Below the pieces are notes generated by a model. That model made no database searches. It worked only from the letters and a program-made list of their open reading frames with translations, and was not told where the DNA came from. A stretch of 64,000 nucleotides of DNA. It comes from Ziziphus jujuba (taxonomy: Eukaryota; Streptophyta; Magnoliopsida; Rosales; Rhamnaceae). Both the position numbers and the translations under genes were made by a program. Shown piece after piece: positions 46,201-59,898 of this stretch (the first letter of the stretch is position 1; each line of letters opens with the position of its first letter). Location: positions 26,350,001 to 26,414,000 of the forward strand of contig NC_083379.1 in NCBI RefSeq assembly GCF_031755915.1. Direction: 5' to 3'.

Positions 46201-47929
46201 TATGAGCACTAAGGTAATAGTTTAGAAAAAGAAAACAACTCAATCACCACACCAGTTGTAGTTCTAGTTTACAGTTTACGCAATCCCTATTATACTGGAT
46301 GACACAAGACTTCTGATATGATGCTTATGATATTATCAGAAGGCAACTTTTTTATTTACTAAAAATGAGTGTTTGATTACAAGTTTTCAAAGGTTATATT
46401 GCTAAATACTATACTTTAATTAAATGGGTATTGTAGTCTTTTAACGTATTAATTTTGGATGAAATTGTCTATTTAATGTTTAAAAGGATGTCAAAGGAAA
46501 ATAAAACTACAAGCCAAGTTTCTTAAAACAAGAAAAACTCCAAGATAATTATGAAAAACTTTCAAACTAAATAGTAAACATTACGTATTTATCCTAAACT
46601 AGATAGTGGAGATTGTGTAACTATCCCAATTAATATGTATATAAATATTTTATAACTACTTTTTAATGAATTTTACCAAAAAGAAAAAGAAATAACAACT
46701 TGTCAAGGTAATAAAATATATTATTGAAAAAATAACAATATAGAGAGAGAAAATTACAATTTAATACCTTTTAAATATTTTATTTTTGTTTTGGATTTTT
46801 TTTAATTTTTTAATTTTTAAAATTTTCTACATCTGATACCTCGTAGTTTAAGAAACTCTTTTTGCTCAAATCTATTATGATTAACAGATGTTGTTAAATA
46901 TGGAACATATATGACACTTAAATTTTTTTTTTTTTATTTGTTTTGCATTTTAGGATGACCAAAAGTTGATTGCTTGTAAATGTCAATGTAATCAATAGTA
47001 TCTCCATCTTCATTGTGCAGAACCACAACATTATCATATTTTCGAGAAAACTGTCGATATAATATTTAAACTCTGTTTGAGATTGATTTTGGAGTTTTTT
47101 TTTTTTATCAAAAAATTTAAAACTACTTGAATTGTTTGATAAAGTCTAAAAATTTTGTTTTTATAAAAAATATATATTTTTGGACACTATTATGAGAAGT
47201 AAAAAAAATATTAGCTTTTGATATTTTAATTTTGGCTTTTTCTAATTATTATAATTAAAATACCAATTTTAAACCTCATTAAAGTCTTAACATCATTTTT
47301 TATCTAAATCATTAGGTATTCTACTCAATAATGTTACAAATATTTTCTACTAGACTTTGTTTACCTTGAGAGAGGGAGTAGATGAATTTAGAAATCTGTT
47401 GCTGATAATTGAAGTGAAATTGGTCATTAATAACTAAATTGAATAGTCATATGATAGGTTTAAGAAGTTATGGTCCTAGATACTTTAATTCATAGTTTTC
47501 ATATATAACTGTGTGATGTTGTTTTGTTTCTTTGAATTTGCATATTAGTTATTAATTTAGTTTAAAGTTTAAATTCTTGTTGATTCGCAATTAATTTTGA
47601 ATCCAGTTTCTTACATAAAATTATCTAGTGAACATCTTTATTACTTAGCTGAAACAGGCTAAGAGGCTAAAATCCAATCCTTAGGAATAATACCCTACTC
47701 ATTCACTTTATTACTTGTTTGATTCGCGTGCTTGCAATATTGGAATCCAGGCCAATAGCTTATCAATAACAACTTAACTTGAACAAAGTGAAACTCAATC
47801 ACAACATACTTCATTTTGGAGCAAAATAAAGGATTGACACAAAGATAAATAGAACCAATATTTTCACAATACACAAAAGGAACAAAAGGTAATCTAATTG
47901 CCAACTCATAAATAAAATTGGAAAGCCAA
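46201..47929. other. Intergenic DNA without recognised features
   Basis: AT-rich DNA with short homopolymer runs. No coding similarity was seen on either strand. Confidence 0.4.
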
Positions 47930-49590
47930 CAAGGTTAACCAGTGTTATTGGCAACAACTCTACATTCTACCTCAACAGATGATTGAAAAATAGATCATTG
48001 TTTTGTGAAAGACCAAGAAATGACACTAGCAGCAAGCAAGATGACATACATTGAAGTTCGATAATCTGTATTACCTACCAAGTTAGCACTAGAAAAAGCA
48101 TGTAGAGTTAAAGGAGATTGATACTGACGAAACATGCCAAACTCATAAGTACCTTTGAGATACCGAAGGAACCTTTTAATAGTAGTCCATTGAACACCAC
48201 TAGATTAATGCATAAGAAAGTTTATTAACAGAAAAAGTAATATTGGGGCGAGTGAAAGATCAATATTGCAGGCCACCAACCATTTACCAAAATTCAGTAG
48301 CACTATGCAATAAGGAATCATCACTACATTGTAAAGTTGAATGGGTAAACATGGCCGTGGAAATCTCTTTAGCACCAAGCGTATTGGTCAGCTTAAGAAG
48401 ATCGAATATATATTGATTTTGAGAAAGAAACTACCCATGTGGCATTGAAATTACCTTAATTGCCAGGGAAAAAAAAAAAAAAACTACACTAATGTCTTCA
48501 AGATTCTACAAGGTGAAACGAAAGGACAAACATTGAACAAACTGATCCAAAAGCTTTTGATTATTTCCTGGTAAAGAATGTCATTCACATACACAAGAAG
48601 CTCGAGATGCAACCATTCTTGTTGTAAACAAACAAACAAGCGTCGAAGTACAAATTGGAAGATCCAAAAACTAGAAAAAAGAAAAAAACTATCGCAATTC
48701 TTGAAACTGCACCCTAGGCATTTGTTTCAAACTATAGATAGCCTTTTGAGCTTGCAAACATACTATGAATTAGTGGAGTTGACAAACCCCTATGGTTGTT
48801 TCATATACACATCCTCATGCAGATGTGCATTAAGAAATGCATTATTTACCTTAAGTAATTTAATGGTTTTGTGTAAGAGCAATGCAAAGAACCAATTGAA
48901 CTATTGCTGGCTTAACAACCGGATAGCACATCTCAAAATAATCAACCCTAGGATGTTGATTAAATCCCATTGCTACAAGTCAAGCTTTGTATGATAGTAG
49001 AGTAGTATTATGATGATGAGATGAGTCATTGAATGATGAGGCTCAATTATAAGAGGAGGTAGTGGATGCATGCGACTGGGCAATTGGCGAAAACATGGGA
49101 GATGTGAGAAATATATCATGCAGATGTGTAGGCATATGGAGCAGAAGTATAGAGTGAGAAGGCTCTAGAACATTAGGAAAGTTGAACATAAGTAAAGATG
49201 CTCATGCAGAATCATGACTTTTTATAAGTTGGAAAGAAGGAAATATATTCTCTTGAAAAATAACATGCCAAGATTTAAAAAAAAAAAAAAAAAATATTTG
49301 GTCCACGGGGTCAAAACGTAAGTACACACTTTGGTTTTTGAAAAATCTAAGAAAACATATATGGCTTGGATGATTGTTCAAGTTTGTGTGCATTATATGA
49401 TTTTTATCATGGGTAGCAGAAGCAATCAAAAGATTTTAAAAATCCATAATTTGGCCCTTTTGTTACAATTTTTTTCAAAAGGGGAAACATCATTGAGTGT
49501 GAAAGAAGGCATTTTGTTTATTAAATAGATGGCAGTGGAGAAGACTATTGAACGGTAAAAAATTTTTAACGAGAGAGATTTGTGGAAATT
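47930..49590 (-). pseudogene. Fragment of a second copia pol gene
   Basis: Reading leftward: FSTAIYLINKMPSFTLNDVS (49540, integrase core end), FLRFFKNQSVYLRFDPVDQI and SWHVIFQENIFP (49400-49240, integrase C-terminal block), HPRVDYFEM and KKAIYSLKQMPRVQFQEL (48960-48690, RT), then WTTIKRFLRYLKGTYEFGMF and VILLAASVISWSFTKQ (48200-48000, RNase H). This is copia order. No LTRs flank it and a large part of RT is missing. It is not the same copy as the element at 14.3-21.2 kb, nor in the same orientation. Confidence 0.85.
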
Positions 49591-49862
49591 AATTAATCTT
49601 AAATCTAACTCCTTATCTATTTTCAAATCAAAAAAGGAAAATCATAAATCAAAATTGATTTTCAAAATATAAAATTAAATTTTAAAGTTTAAAATTGAGT
49701 TTCGAATACAATTTGAAATATATGTTACTTTTATTTTGAGTTCCCCTCCTTTATAAATAGAGGGAGAATTGACAGTGATAGAAGTTGGAAAAAGGTTAAA
49801 AAAAATTTTGAAAAAATATTGTCGAAAAGTTAGAGACAAAAAGGAGAGCGTGCACACACACA

Positions 49863-49910
<48 letters not shown>

Positions 49911-50139
49911 CATCTGAAAAGGTCATGCGAAGTAATTAATCTACTCAACATCTAATCTCTCTTTCTCTTTTTAATCTATTTTTATCAGTTTATCAAATGC
50001 AAAAGAATCTTGTGGATAGTCATATTAGTCGACAAATCTGATAAAAATATGTAAAAATGATATTATATCTCTTCTCTTTTATTTATTTTTATTAGTATCT
50101 CAAACCTAAAAGATCCTATAGATATCCCAAACCTAAAAG
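49591..50139. other. Non-coding DNA with a GA microsatellite
   Basis: Contains an AC run followed by about 20 GA repeats at 49853-49907. A roughly 26-bp phrase with ATCTCAAACCTAAAAGATCC (50098) and ATCCCAAACCTAAAAGATCC (50124) is duplicated just before the LINE remnant. Confidence 0.6.
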
Positions 50140-52335
50140 ATCCTTTTAATTAGAGCTTCATTGAAGGTACTTTGAAGGAAATTGATTTACCTGATAGATG
50201 GGTACATTTAATCATGCAATGTATTAAGGTGGAAAACACTTTTCTTATTTGGAATGGGGAGTTATTTCATAGCTTTACTCCTAGCGGAGACATTAGATAA
50301 AGGGATCGTCTATCCCCTCCTCTTTTTGTTCTCTGTATAGAAAAGCTTTCTTATGCTATCCCAAATCAAGTGCTTGCCGGTAAATGGAAAAATTTGAAGA
50401 CTTCTAGAAATGGTCCGAGTATTTCTCATCTTGCTTGTTGATGATCTTATCAAAGAAGATGATCTTATCATATTCTTTGAAGCTACTGTTGATCAAGTTG
50501 CTATGGTTTTAAATTATTTAAAGGAGTTTCGTTTGGTTTCTAGTCAAAAAAATCAATAGTCATAAATCTAACTTTATTTTCTAAGTATACCTTTGGAGAA
50601 GCTAAAAGAACTGTTTAGAATTTGACTAATACTTTCATAGCTAATGATCCAAGGAAGTATTTGGGCATGTATCATTCTATGGATAGCAATAAAAAAAAAA
50701 AAAAAATTAAAGTTGTTTTGGAAAGAAAATGAGGATTAAACTGAGCATTAGAAATCTTAAGTACTTTGTTTTGCTGGCAAAGTCACTTTAGTAAAGTCAA
50801 TTTTGAGTTTTATTCCTTCTTATCAAATGCAAATTCTTAAATTTCCTAAACATATCGATCATAAGATAAACAAATTCAACATAGACATTCATCTGGCAAG
50901 AAATTAATGGTAGGAAGTTGCATTTCGTTAGGTAGAGCACCATTTGTGATCATGATAATTCTGAAACTAATAGATTTGGCATTAACGGAAGATTGTGTTG
51001 TTCTCAATAGAAAGGGATCAAGCGATGTCTCAATTTGTTAAATAAAGGCTTATCTTGGCTCATTAGTAATGGTAGAAAAGTTATTTTTTGGATTGATAAT
51101 TGTATTTATGAAAGAAGCCTAAAGGATCAAGCTTTGGATAATCTAAATATTGTCTGGAATTTGAAAATTGCTGAGGTTGTTAATGAAGGCTTTTGGCAGA
51201 TTGACAAACTAAAAAAATTTAGTACCTACCAATCTAGTAAAGGAGAGCATTAGTATTCTTGCTATATGGATCCTATTATTAAAGATGCCTTGATCTGTTC
51301 TTTTTCTTCTAATTTTAGCTTTAGTGTGAAATCAACATATTGTCTTTTGGAAAATATCTTGAATACTGATAAGGATTGGAATTGGAATTGCTTATGGAAG
51401 CTTCAAACCATTCTTCGAGTTCATATTTTTGCTGGCTATTGGTTCATGGCAGGTTACTAATGAAAGTAGTTTTAATAATGGCCTCTGCAGCACTGCTACT
51501 TGTTCCTTACGTCATAATGCTGATTAAAACTTAATTCGTGCTATGCTTGATTGTCGTTTAGCTAGAGGAACTTGGGTTTCACTTGGTGTTCTTCATTTTG
51601 GTGTTGATTTCTTTAAATATGATTGGCTTGCTGTGAATTTTAAAAGTAAACGCAGGAGGGAAGTCTTGTCTCAAGCTCATAAGATTATATAGAATGCTCT
51701 CTTTACTTTTAGTTTTTGGTTGATTTGGAAGTAAAGATGTAAATCCATTTTCAATTATCATTTTAGATGGTATATTTTGGATATGAACTATATTTTCATG
51801 CATGGTTTGAATGGTAAGGTTCAGCAAACTCTCTAGATAAAATGGGAACCTCCTATTTGTGGATTTGTCAAACTTAATATTGATGGCAGTTTTAAGTCAA
51901 GTTTTAATTTAGCTAGAGCTGATGGGCTTATTAGAGATAGCCAAGGCACTTGGATTGCTAGTGTCACAGTGAATTTAGGGAAAACTAGTTGCATCTCTGT
52001 TGAAATTTGGGGAGAAATGAACTTTCACAATATCTTGATTGAATATTGGATTCTACTCTTGTTGTATTCTAGATTAACACAAGTATACAAGATGATCATA
52101 TGTGTTTTGGTATTATCTAAACCTATTAAGCATTGATTAAACAAAGCCTTGGTTTTTCCATTAAGCATGTCTTTCATGAGAGCAATGCAATTGCTGATGG
52201 TCTGACAAATATTAGTTATAATTTTAGCCTGGATTTTCATTAGTTATGATCACTTGGCTACTGTAGAGTCTGTGGGAAGACTCTCTTCTCGGCATATCTT
52301 TGTTAACATCCCTTTTTAATAAAATATATATGTAT
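50140..52335 (+). pseudogene. Degraded LINE (non-LTR) retrotransposon, 5'-truncated
   Basis: In successive frames: LIWNGELFHSFTPSGDI and DRLSPPLFVLCIEKL (RT palm, 50240-50340), VDQVAMVLNYLKEFRLVS (50490), a region like the zf-RVT block with WLISNGRKVIFWIDN (51050) and FSFSVKSTYCLLENI (51320), then the RNase H-like domain WEPPICGFVKLNIDGSF, LARADGLIRDSQGTWIASV and SVEIWG (51845-52010). It ends near CCCTTTTTAATAAAATATAT (52310). The RT-zf-RVT-RNase H order is that of plant L1-type LINEs. The upstream endonuclease and gag-like parts are absent. Confidence 0.88.
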
Positions 52336-53680
52336 ATATGTACTATGATTAAAAAAACCTTATATACAAACCATGCTACCTTTTTTGCTAAGCAAATATA
52401 CTTAATTATATACTAGTTATTACCTCTGTTAGTTCTTATACTATGCCTATATATATAGTTGCATTTTCTTTATTTAACTTTTTGTTTGGCACTTTGATCC
52501 CTATTTCAATTTTTAGTGTACCATTAATCCTTAAACTATATTTAATTTAATATTTAGCAGTTTTAAGGTATGTAATGCACTTGTTCCAACAAAATTGCAA
52601 AAATAGACTAACCCAGAAAACTTCTGCATGTTGCATCAAGTGCACTGCACATTTTAAAATTATGAAAAATTAAATTAAAAATAGTTTAAGGAATAATAGT
52701 GCGCAAAAAATTAAAGTTTAAGGCCAAAGTACTAAAAACAAAAAGTTCATTGATCAAAGTGTAATTATGAGCACAGCTTAGGGACTAAAAAAGTTAATAG
52801 ACCTAATTATATTTTCACTCCCTATACAATTAAACATAATTATTTTACCCTCAAAAAAATAAAATAAAATTAACATACACTAAATTCATGAATGCAATAT
52901 TTCTACTATTGATTTTCAAATGTTGGTAATGAGATAACAATAAAAACTCCCTTGTCTAGTCAACAATGGTTGCAAGAAGATATAAATTTGTCTGGATCGA
53001 CCCATGGATCTAAGACCCTTTTTGTGTACTGTGTGTCTTGGAATCTCTCAGGGTATATCTCTTTTATTTTAGCAATCTTGCAATATGTGAGTTTGTTTTC
53101 AACTGACACCTTTTTGAATGGAAGGTCAAACCCATTCAGTTTATGTTAATTTTGCATTTGCAACTTTTTTTGGCAAGAAAATAATCAATGTAGGCTTATT
53201 AGAAAATTCAAAATTTCAAACTCAATGGTTTATCTTTGTTTAGTATACACAACTCGAATATTTTGATTTTTGTCTAATATGCGTATATTGGATAAGAAAA
53301 CATCATCCAATTATATAACTCAAATGCACATTCTATGACATGTGAAGTCATTTGATATAAATAACACAAATATTTTGATTTCATTAAGCATATGTATATC
53401 AAAGAGTACAACAAGTTTTGGTTTATGAAGTCATCTGATATACATTTAGATGTGTTGATTTTGTCCAATATATGTATACCGGAGGATATAAAAAATCTTC
53501 AGTTTTATACCGACACCATAGCCTAGCATTTTTTCTATCTATTATTGTTATTATTTTATTTTTTTATTAGGGTAATGCTAGCCTTTTACTAATAGGTAGG
53601 TTATAATATTAACAAATCATTAAAAATAAAGTATGACTAGGAAAAAATGGAGTGTGGTTAGAATCAAGGTTCAAACATAT
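52336..53680. other. Non-coding DNA with a loose tandem repeat
   Basis: At about 53255-53500 three related segments contain TTTTGATTTTTGTCTAATAT, TTTTGATTTCATTAAGCATA and GTTGATTTTGTCCAATATAT, each followed by GTATA and a purine-rich stretch. No gene was seen. Confidence 0.4.
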
Positions 53681-54680
53681 CCATGTAAATATTAAAAATT
53701 ATTGAATATCAATAAAATTTAATAAAAAATTATCCAAATATTTGGAAATTTATTTTTAAAAAATGATTTTTTTTTATAAGTTTATGATTAACTTATTTAA
53801 TCAATAGAATATCAAATTGACCACAAAAAAATATTGAATTGATTTTATATATATCCAATCAATGTATAGTAAATATTAATGATCATAATTATGTTATTAT
53901 CCTTAAAGATATGCAAAAAAAAAAAAAAATACATATTTGATAAAAATATTTATTAATTAAGATATATAAAACAATTATTACAATTATATTATATTTGATA
54001 AAATGTCATGTAGGTGGCACATAAAACTCTCGAGTGGTTGAAAATTGTTGGTCTTTTTCTCATCGTTATTTTGAAATATAAAATATGAGAAGTAATTATT
54101 ATTAATATGTCAATTATATAGATCTTATATTAAATATAATTGTTCTTATTAATAATCATTATATGAAATTGGTTGATTACAAAAAATTATTCAATACCGA
54201 CGATTTACTATTTGACAACGTTCCATTAAGTCATTTAACTGCAATTGCAGAGAATATATTCTATGCACATCTTTTAATATTTATCTACTTATAATATTTA
54301 TCATTTATTTCACATGTATTTTTATCTATATTATAATTTATATCTAAATTATAGTATTTATAGAAATGTAAATTTATTATGGTAAAAAAAATATATAATA
54401 GTAGATAGATAGTTGAACATCAATAATATTTATAAATTTTTTGATAAAATTATAGTATTTATAGAAATGTAAATTCATGAAAATTATGGATTTTTTGACG
54501 AAATTATGAATGAATTGATGAAAATTTTGTGGAAATATCAGAACTTTAATAGAAAGTTTCTAGATTTTACCTGTTTTTATTTTAAACTAAAATTTCTTAT
54601 CCACTTTTTGGAAATATAGAAAAATTGGCAAAACTTTCCCAATTTTTTTTATTTTTTAATACATGGTTTGAACCATTAAA
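53680..54680. repeat. AT-rich dispersed repeat, copy 3
   Basis: Same order of words as copies 1 and 2: TTAATCAATAGAATATCAAA, ACATATTTGATAAA, AACAATTATTACAATTATAT, ACTCTCGAGTGGTTGAAAAT, GAACATCAATAATATTTATA and AAATTATGGATTTTTTGACG. Near 54430-54480 a short piece (TTTATAGAAATGTAAATT) is duplicated. Confidence 0.7.
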
Positions 54681-55406
54681 TGATTACAGTGGTCTTTAGG
54701 ACAAAAATACCCCATTGTATTTTTAAAAAAAATATACAATATAAAATACGTTATCTTACACTAAATAATATTTTACATTAATTTATAAATAATATAAAAT
54801 TATAATTAATTAAAAATAATGTAAAGTTATACAATAGTACAAATGAATTTTACAGAAGTTTTGGTTCCAATATTATATTATCCCAACTATTTTGAGAAAG
54901 AAGAAAAAGCATGAAATTAAAAAGATTAGGAAAGTTAAAATAAATAATATACAATTAATAAATTCAAAATCTTTGATGCATTACTTTTATAATTTAGATG
55001 ATAATTATTTAGACGTCCTTTTTTAATGTGTTTAGCTTCTGTTTTTATTTTTTATTTTTAAATTTTGTGTAATTTAAAAATGTAAGAAAAAGAAATGCAT
55101 CAATAAAAATTGAAATACAATCTAAAACTTGGTTAGTTTTTAGTATTTTTTGTTTTGTTTTGTTTATTCTTATACATTGTAATTAGTTGATATCTTTAAC
55201 AAACTCTAACTACACACAATTTAGAAGAAAAAAAACAAAAACAGTAAACAACATCATTCAATTTTTTTTTAAGAAAAATTTATTAGATATTTAATGTTTA
55301 AATTTTACTTTCCAAAAATATATACCAGCTATATTATTTTAAAAGCGTATTATTGAGATTTTAAGTCATAATTTTATTTGCAATTCTTTCATTGTTTAGG
55401 GGTTAT
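54681..55406. other. Intergenic DNA without recognised features
   Basis: AT-rich DNA. No coding similarity or clear repeat structure was seen. Confidence 0.35.
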
Positions 55407-58330
55407 ATGTAACAACCCATAACAAAATATCTTTGTTGAACATGTTTGACCAAATTTGACCAAATGGACAGTATGTGGGTCCAAAATTGACTTTTTTTAT
55501 GGTTAAGATTTTTTATTTGATTGATGTACCATTGTGTAGAGCTCGTCGATACGAGTTCATAGACTGGAAACACGTCAAATTCTGAATTACGGATAAAAAA
55601 TTATGGTTCTGAGAAGTTTTAAGCATCAATTTTATATCAATATCCAAACCAGTCCCAAGATTTTATTTGTTAGTGACCCAAGGCTCTATAAAAGCTTTGA
55701 GAAGCATGTCAAACAAGAGGCAAATCTTAAAATATCCATTTTGCTCTCCAAACCCCAAGAAATTCCTCTCCAAACCTGTGAGTTCGAACCGGATTGTTTT
55801 GAACCTGTTTACCATCCAACAGGGTCATCGCCGTTTTTGTCCATTTCAACCAACAACAACATACACGTGCCACACTAGATGGAAGCCCACACTGCGTCGA
55901 GCTCAACTGTGAAATTTTATGATGAACGGCCGGTTGAAGAGCCCAAATCGGGCCGATGAAGTCCACAGTAGATGGCGAGGTGGGTCATCAGATTTTCATG
56001 TTTTCCAATCATTCTAGGTCAATCCATACACCCCTCGCCCCATTTTTGGACCCTTTGAACTCATTTCTGTGCTCCTTTTGTCCGATTCTTCACCGTTTGA
56101 GAGATATATCAACGAGGAGTTCGGCCGAGATTTCCATCAAGTTTTTCGACCACTGGAGAAACTTTTGGAATGAGGTGAATACACCATTGTGTTTTTTTAT
56201 CTCTTTGGATTTCCGTAGATATAAATTTTGTGAATTTTAGAAGTCGTTTGATAATTTTTTTCATTTTTCGATCAATTGGTTAAATACCGGATAAATTAGG
56301 ACTGTGTTTGGACAAAATTTAGTCAAATTGAACAAAATTTAAATTGAATTAGTGAAATTAGATATTATTAGAACCCATTAGAAGGTTCAATTTGAAAAGA
56401 TTAGCCTTTGGGTGAAAACCCCCAATTTTAGGTACCAGGTCCTAAGGGTACGCAGTATAATTGGATCATTCGATGTCCAATTTATGTAATTTCATTGTAA
56501 TATAAATCATTTTAAGACATTTAGTTTATAGAAGTGTCTTTGGTGTAGTTATTGGAGCCTGAAAAATATTTTATTATATTACAGATACTTAAATTGAGCT
56601 TGGAGGCGATACTGCAGGGGAGCATAAGTGAGCATCTCCAGTTTTGTGAGTGGTTATATTTTTAAAGTGTTTTGGGCATGTAGTATAATATACATGATTC
56701 GGTTATTTTATGTATATATCATTTGATTTAAATGATTACTTTATGCATATATGAATATCAATATTTACATATATGTGTTATTATTTTATGTGGATTTGAT
56801 CAGATTTTAAATGGTTTCTAACTTTGATGAGTTCATAGTGAACTTATGAATTATGTTATTTAAATATCCAGGTATTTGAATTGAGATTTTAAATTATTTT
56901 GGAAATTAATTGATTTGAAAAAGCAAATTGAAAATTATATGATTTTAAGTATGTACAAGTATTTTACAATTTTATATGCTTAAAATTAGTTTATGGTGAT
57001 ATATATTTCATTGTGATATTTCTTGTTTTAGCATGAAATTATGATTTGAAAATTTTGAAATATTTAAACAAGCGATTGAGTTTGAATATTAAATTACAAT
57101 TTATAATACAGTATCGTTTGAAAAAGTATGATCTCATAAAATTGTTTTAACGGATACTGTATTATTTATTTTTAATTGATATACCATATAATACTAGTGT
57201 TTTGGATTAGTATTATATTATAGTGTACGGCTTTACCATGGTGCCGTGAAGTTGTGTTCATCCCGACGATTTATTATTGCCATGGACTGTGAAGTTGGGT
57301 TTATCCCGACTGTTAATTATTACCACGGTGTCATGAGGTTGGGTTCACCCGATGTTTTATTATTGCCATGGACCGTGAGGTTGGGTGCATTCCAATGGTT
57401 TATTATTTCCATGATACCTTTCGTACATTAAAAGTCGTGAGGTGGGTGTATCCCATGGTTTACGATTTAGTATATCAAATGGTACATTGCATATGTTTTG
57501 AATATATTGTTGGTTTTCCAATATTGTGGTTATTATTGCACTTTCATAATTATTTTGCGAAATTCTGTTTATAATATTTTATGCTCAACATTTATATCTC
57601 GATTAAAACATTTATAATATTACAATGATCGTTCATTTTATACTTTTAAGCATTGATTTTATGATATTGAATTGGGATACAAGTTTGGATTTTATGAAAT
57701 GATTTTCAAAAAGGAAACTTTTCAAACGAGTGGAATGAGAAATCTTGAGAGAAAGTTTTATGGAAATAAATTATTATTTTTTTATTATACTATGCCACTC
57801 ACTGAGACTTCTTTATCTCACATTTATTTGTTTTAAATTCGTTCTTCTAAGTCCAAACAGTTAGTAGCAGTCTACCTTACGCACTGCTTATCATTTTGTT
57901 CTTTTTACAGTAGCAGCAGTATCTATCTTTCTTTATTTATCTTTATTTTTTTGGACTTATTTATTATTTATTTGTACTTTAAATTTTACAAACACTCTTA
58001 GAATACTCTGATATAAATATTAGACTCAGTAGAGCCCATATTATATACATGTGTAGTTACGGCCTGTAGTGCAGTTGGCTGGTTGTGAACCATAGTTGTG
58101 GACTTTTATGCTGTTGTAGTTTTATATTTATATATTGAAGTATTATTGATAATGCTTGTGTTCGTTGTCCACGTTTTAAGTGAGGTTCCATTGAATATCC
58201 TCTAGGGATTGTGCAGTGGAACTTCACCAGACGGGATCATCCGGGAGATTCTAAAAGGATTTCTTAGGCTGGTCCTATTATTATATATTTTAAGGACGTG
58301 TTTGTGTAATTTACTATTTTTATTATTATA
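55407..58330 (+). other. Candidate non-coding retroelement segment
   Basis: It starts near TGTAACAACCCATAAC, a form I associate with some plant LTR starts. It contains moderately GC-rich non-coding DNA, phrases such as GCCACTCACTGAGACTTC (57804) and CACCAGACGGGATCATCCGG (58227), and a 43-bp minisatellite. I have seen this kind of composition in large LTRs or non-autonomous retroelements, but no second LTR, target duplication or protein domain was found. Boundaries are guesses. Confidence 0.3.
57234..57466 (+). repeat. 43-44-bp minisatellite, four units plus partial
   Basis: Units at 57234-57277, 57278-57320, 57321-57363, 57364-57406 and a degenerate one to 57466. Each reads roughly (T)(G/A)CCATGG...GTGA(A/G)GTTGGGTT..CCCGA..TTTATTAT. 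Copies differ at several positions, so the array is not new. The period is not a multiple of three throughout. Confidence 0.9.
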
Positions 58331-59544
58331 AATTTATCAATATCTGAGAAAAATTTCCCCATATGGACAGCTCAAAATAAGTTCTAAAGGGGTAATTTTT
58401 TTTTTTAATTCTTTAAATTGATAATTTAAAATATTCTATTCCAAAATTTAGTTATATAGTGTTATTGTGTATGTTATAATATATATACATATACATATAT
58501 ATAGATGTACTGTAATTTTGATATGGTAACGAGGTTATTGAAATATATGGTAAATGGAAGAATCCTCGCCATTTCTATAAAGAAGGAGGGTCGCAAATTG
58601 ATTAAACCATTTTATGCTATATCATATGATTTTATCTAATGGTTATTAAATTCATTTACTGCACTTAAAAGGAAACAATTCTCTGAATTTCTAATTACCT
58701 TAAATGATAGTAAATTCCTTCTATGTTATTTAAACAAAAAAAAAAAAAAAACCAAAATTTTTATTTAAATTAAGAAAATAATAATTAAAAAAATAAAAGA
58801 ATATAAACTACGATAATGAAATGTTTAATACAAGAATATAAACTACCGTAATGAAATATTTATGATATATCCACTTTCAATAATTCAACAAACTTCAAAA
58901 AAAAAATTATTTAAAAAAAAAAAAACATAGCAAAATGATTTTGATCTATAGTTTTTGGTGCTTCTTAGCTATATTGATTAGATATCAATCCATAGTTTAA
59001 AGAATAAGTCATAAATATAGAACTATCAACTATATTATTTATTTGCTAAATCCAATTATTCAAAACATATGGTATTATAATATTTATGTGATTTGAGATT
59101 TTCCATTTTTATGGCAGCGGAGAGGATCTTAGCTTATGGTAAAATCATTTTATCAGCAAACCATGTTATCCATGTTAATTGACACATACGAAAAATAAAT
59201 TATCAATCAAACTTAAAATAAAAAATCTAATTAGGTATTTATAACAATTATTGTGGATCCCATGCAAGGTTAACAATTTTTGAATAATATTAGTAGCACC
59301 ATTTAATCTACTAAGTTAAGTATACATATGCGATTATTTGATTAGCTAATATTTAATTATACTTATCTATATTCAGTTTATATCAATATGTTAGCCAATC
59401 AAATAATGACACATATATACTATGTAAATAACTTGGTAGATTAGATAATGTTTGTAAGATACATGTATATACTTGATAAAAAAATCAGCAGATTAGATAG
59501 TGTTTGTAGTGTTATACCCAATTTTTACTTCTTTATTTAGGCTT

Positions 59545-59575
<31 letters not shown>

Positions 59576-59863
59576 TTTAATGATACAACATTGTTTAGAT
59601 TATATGACTTATCATATAAAATGTTCATACTATAAGGTCATTATCTCATCCTTATTATATTAAAAAACTAAAATAACTTGATAGATTAGATAGTATTTGT
59701 AGTGTTACTCTCTATTTTTCTTCCTCATTTAGGTTTTATATTAAAAAAAAAAAACCAAAATATACTTTAATGATGCAACATTCTTTAGATGATGTGATTT
59801 ATCATATAAATTATTTTTACTATAAGGTCTCTATCGCATCCTTACTCTATTAGAATTGAATAC

Positions 59864-59898
<35 letters not shown>

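Noticed and set aside
55603..56240. Overlapping frames of 79-94 codons on both strands
   Set aside because: They overlap each other in different frames and show no domains; they lie in a repeat-like non-coding segment.
57246..57574. Frame through the minisatellite as a repeat protein
   Set aside because: Unit length is 43-44 bp, not a multiple of three, so the frame does not encode a repeated peptide.
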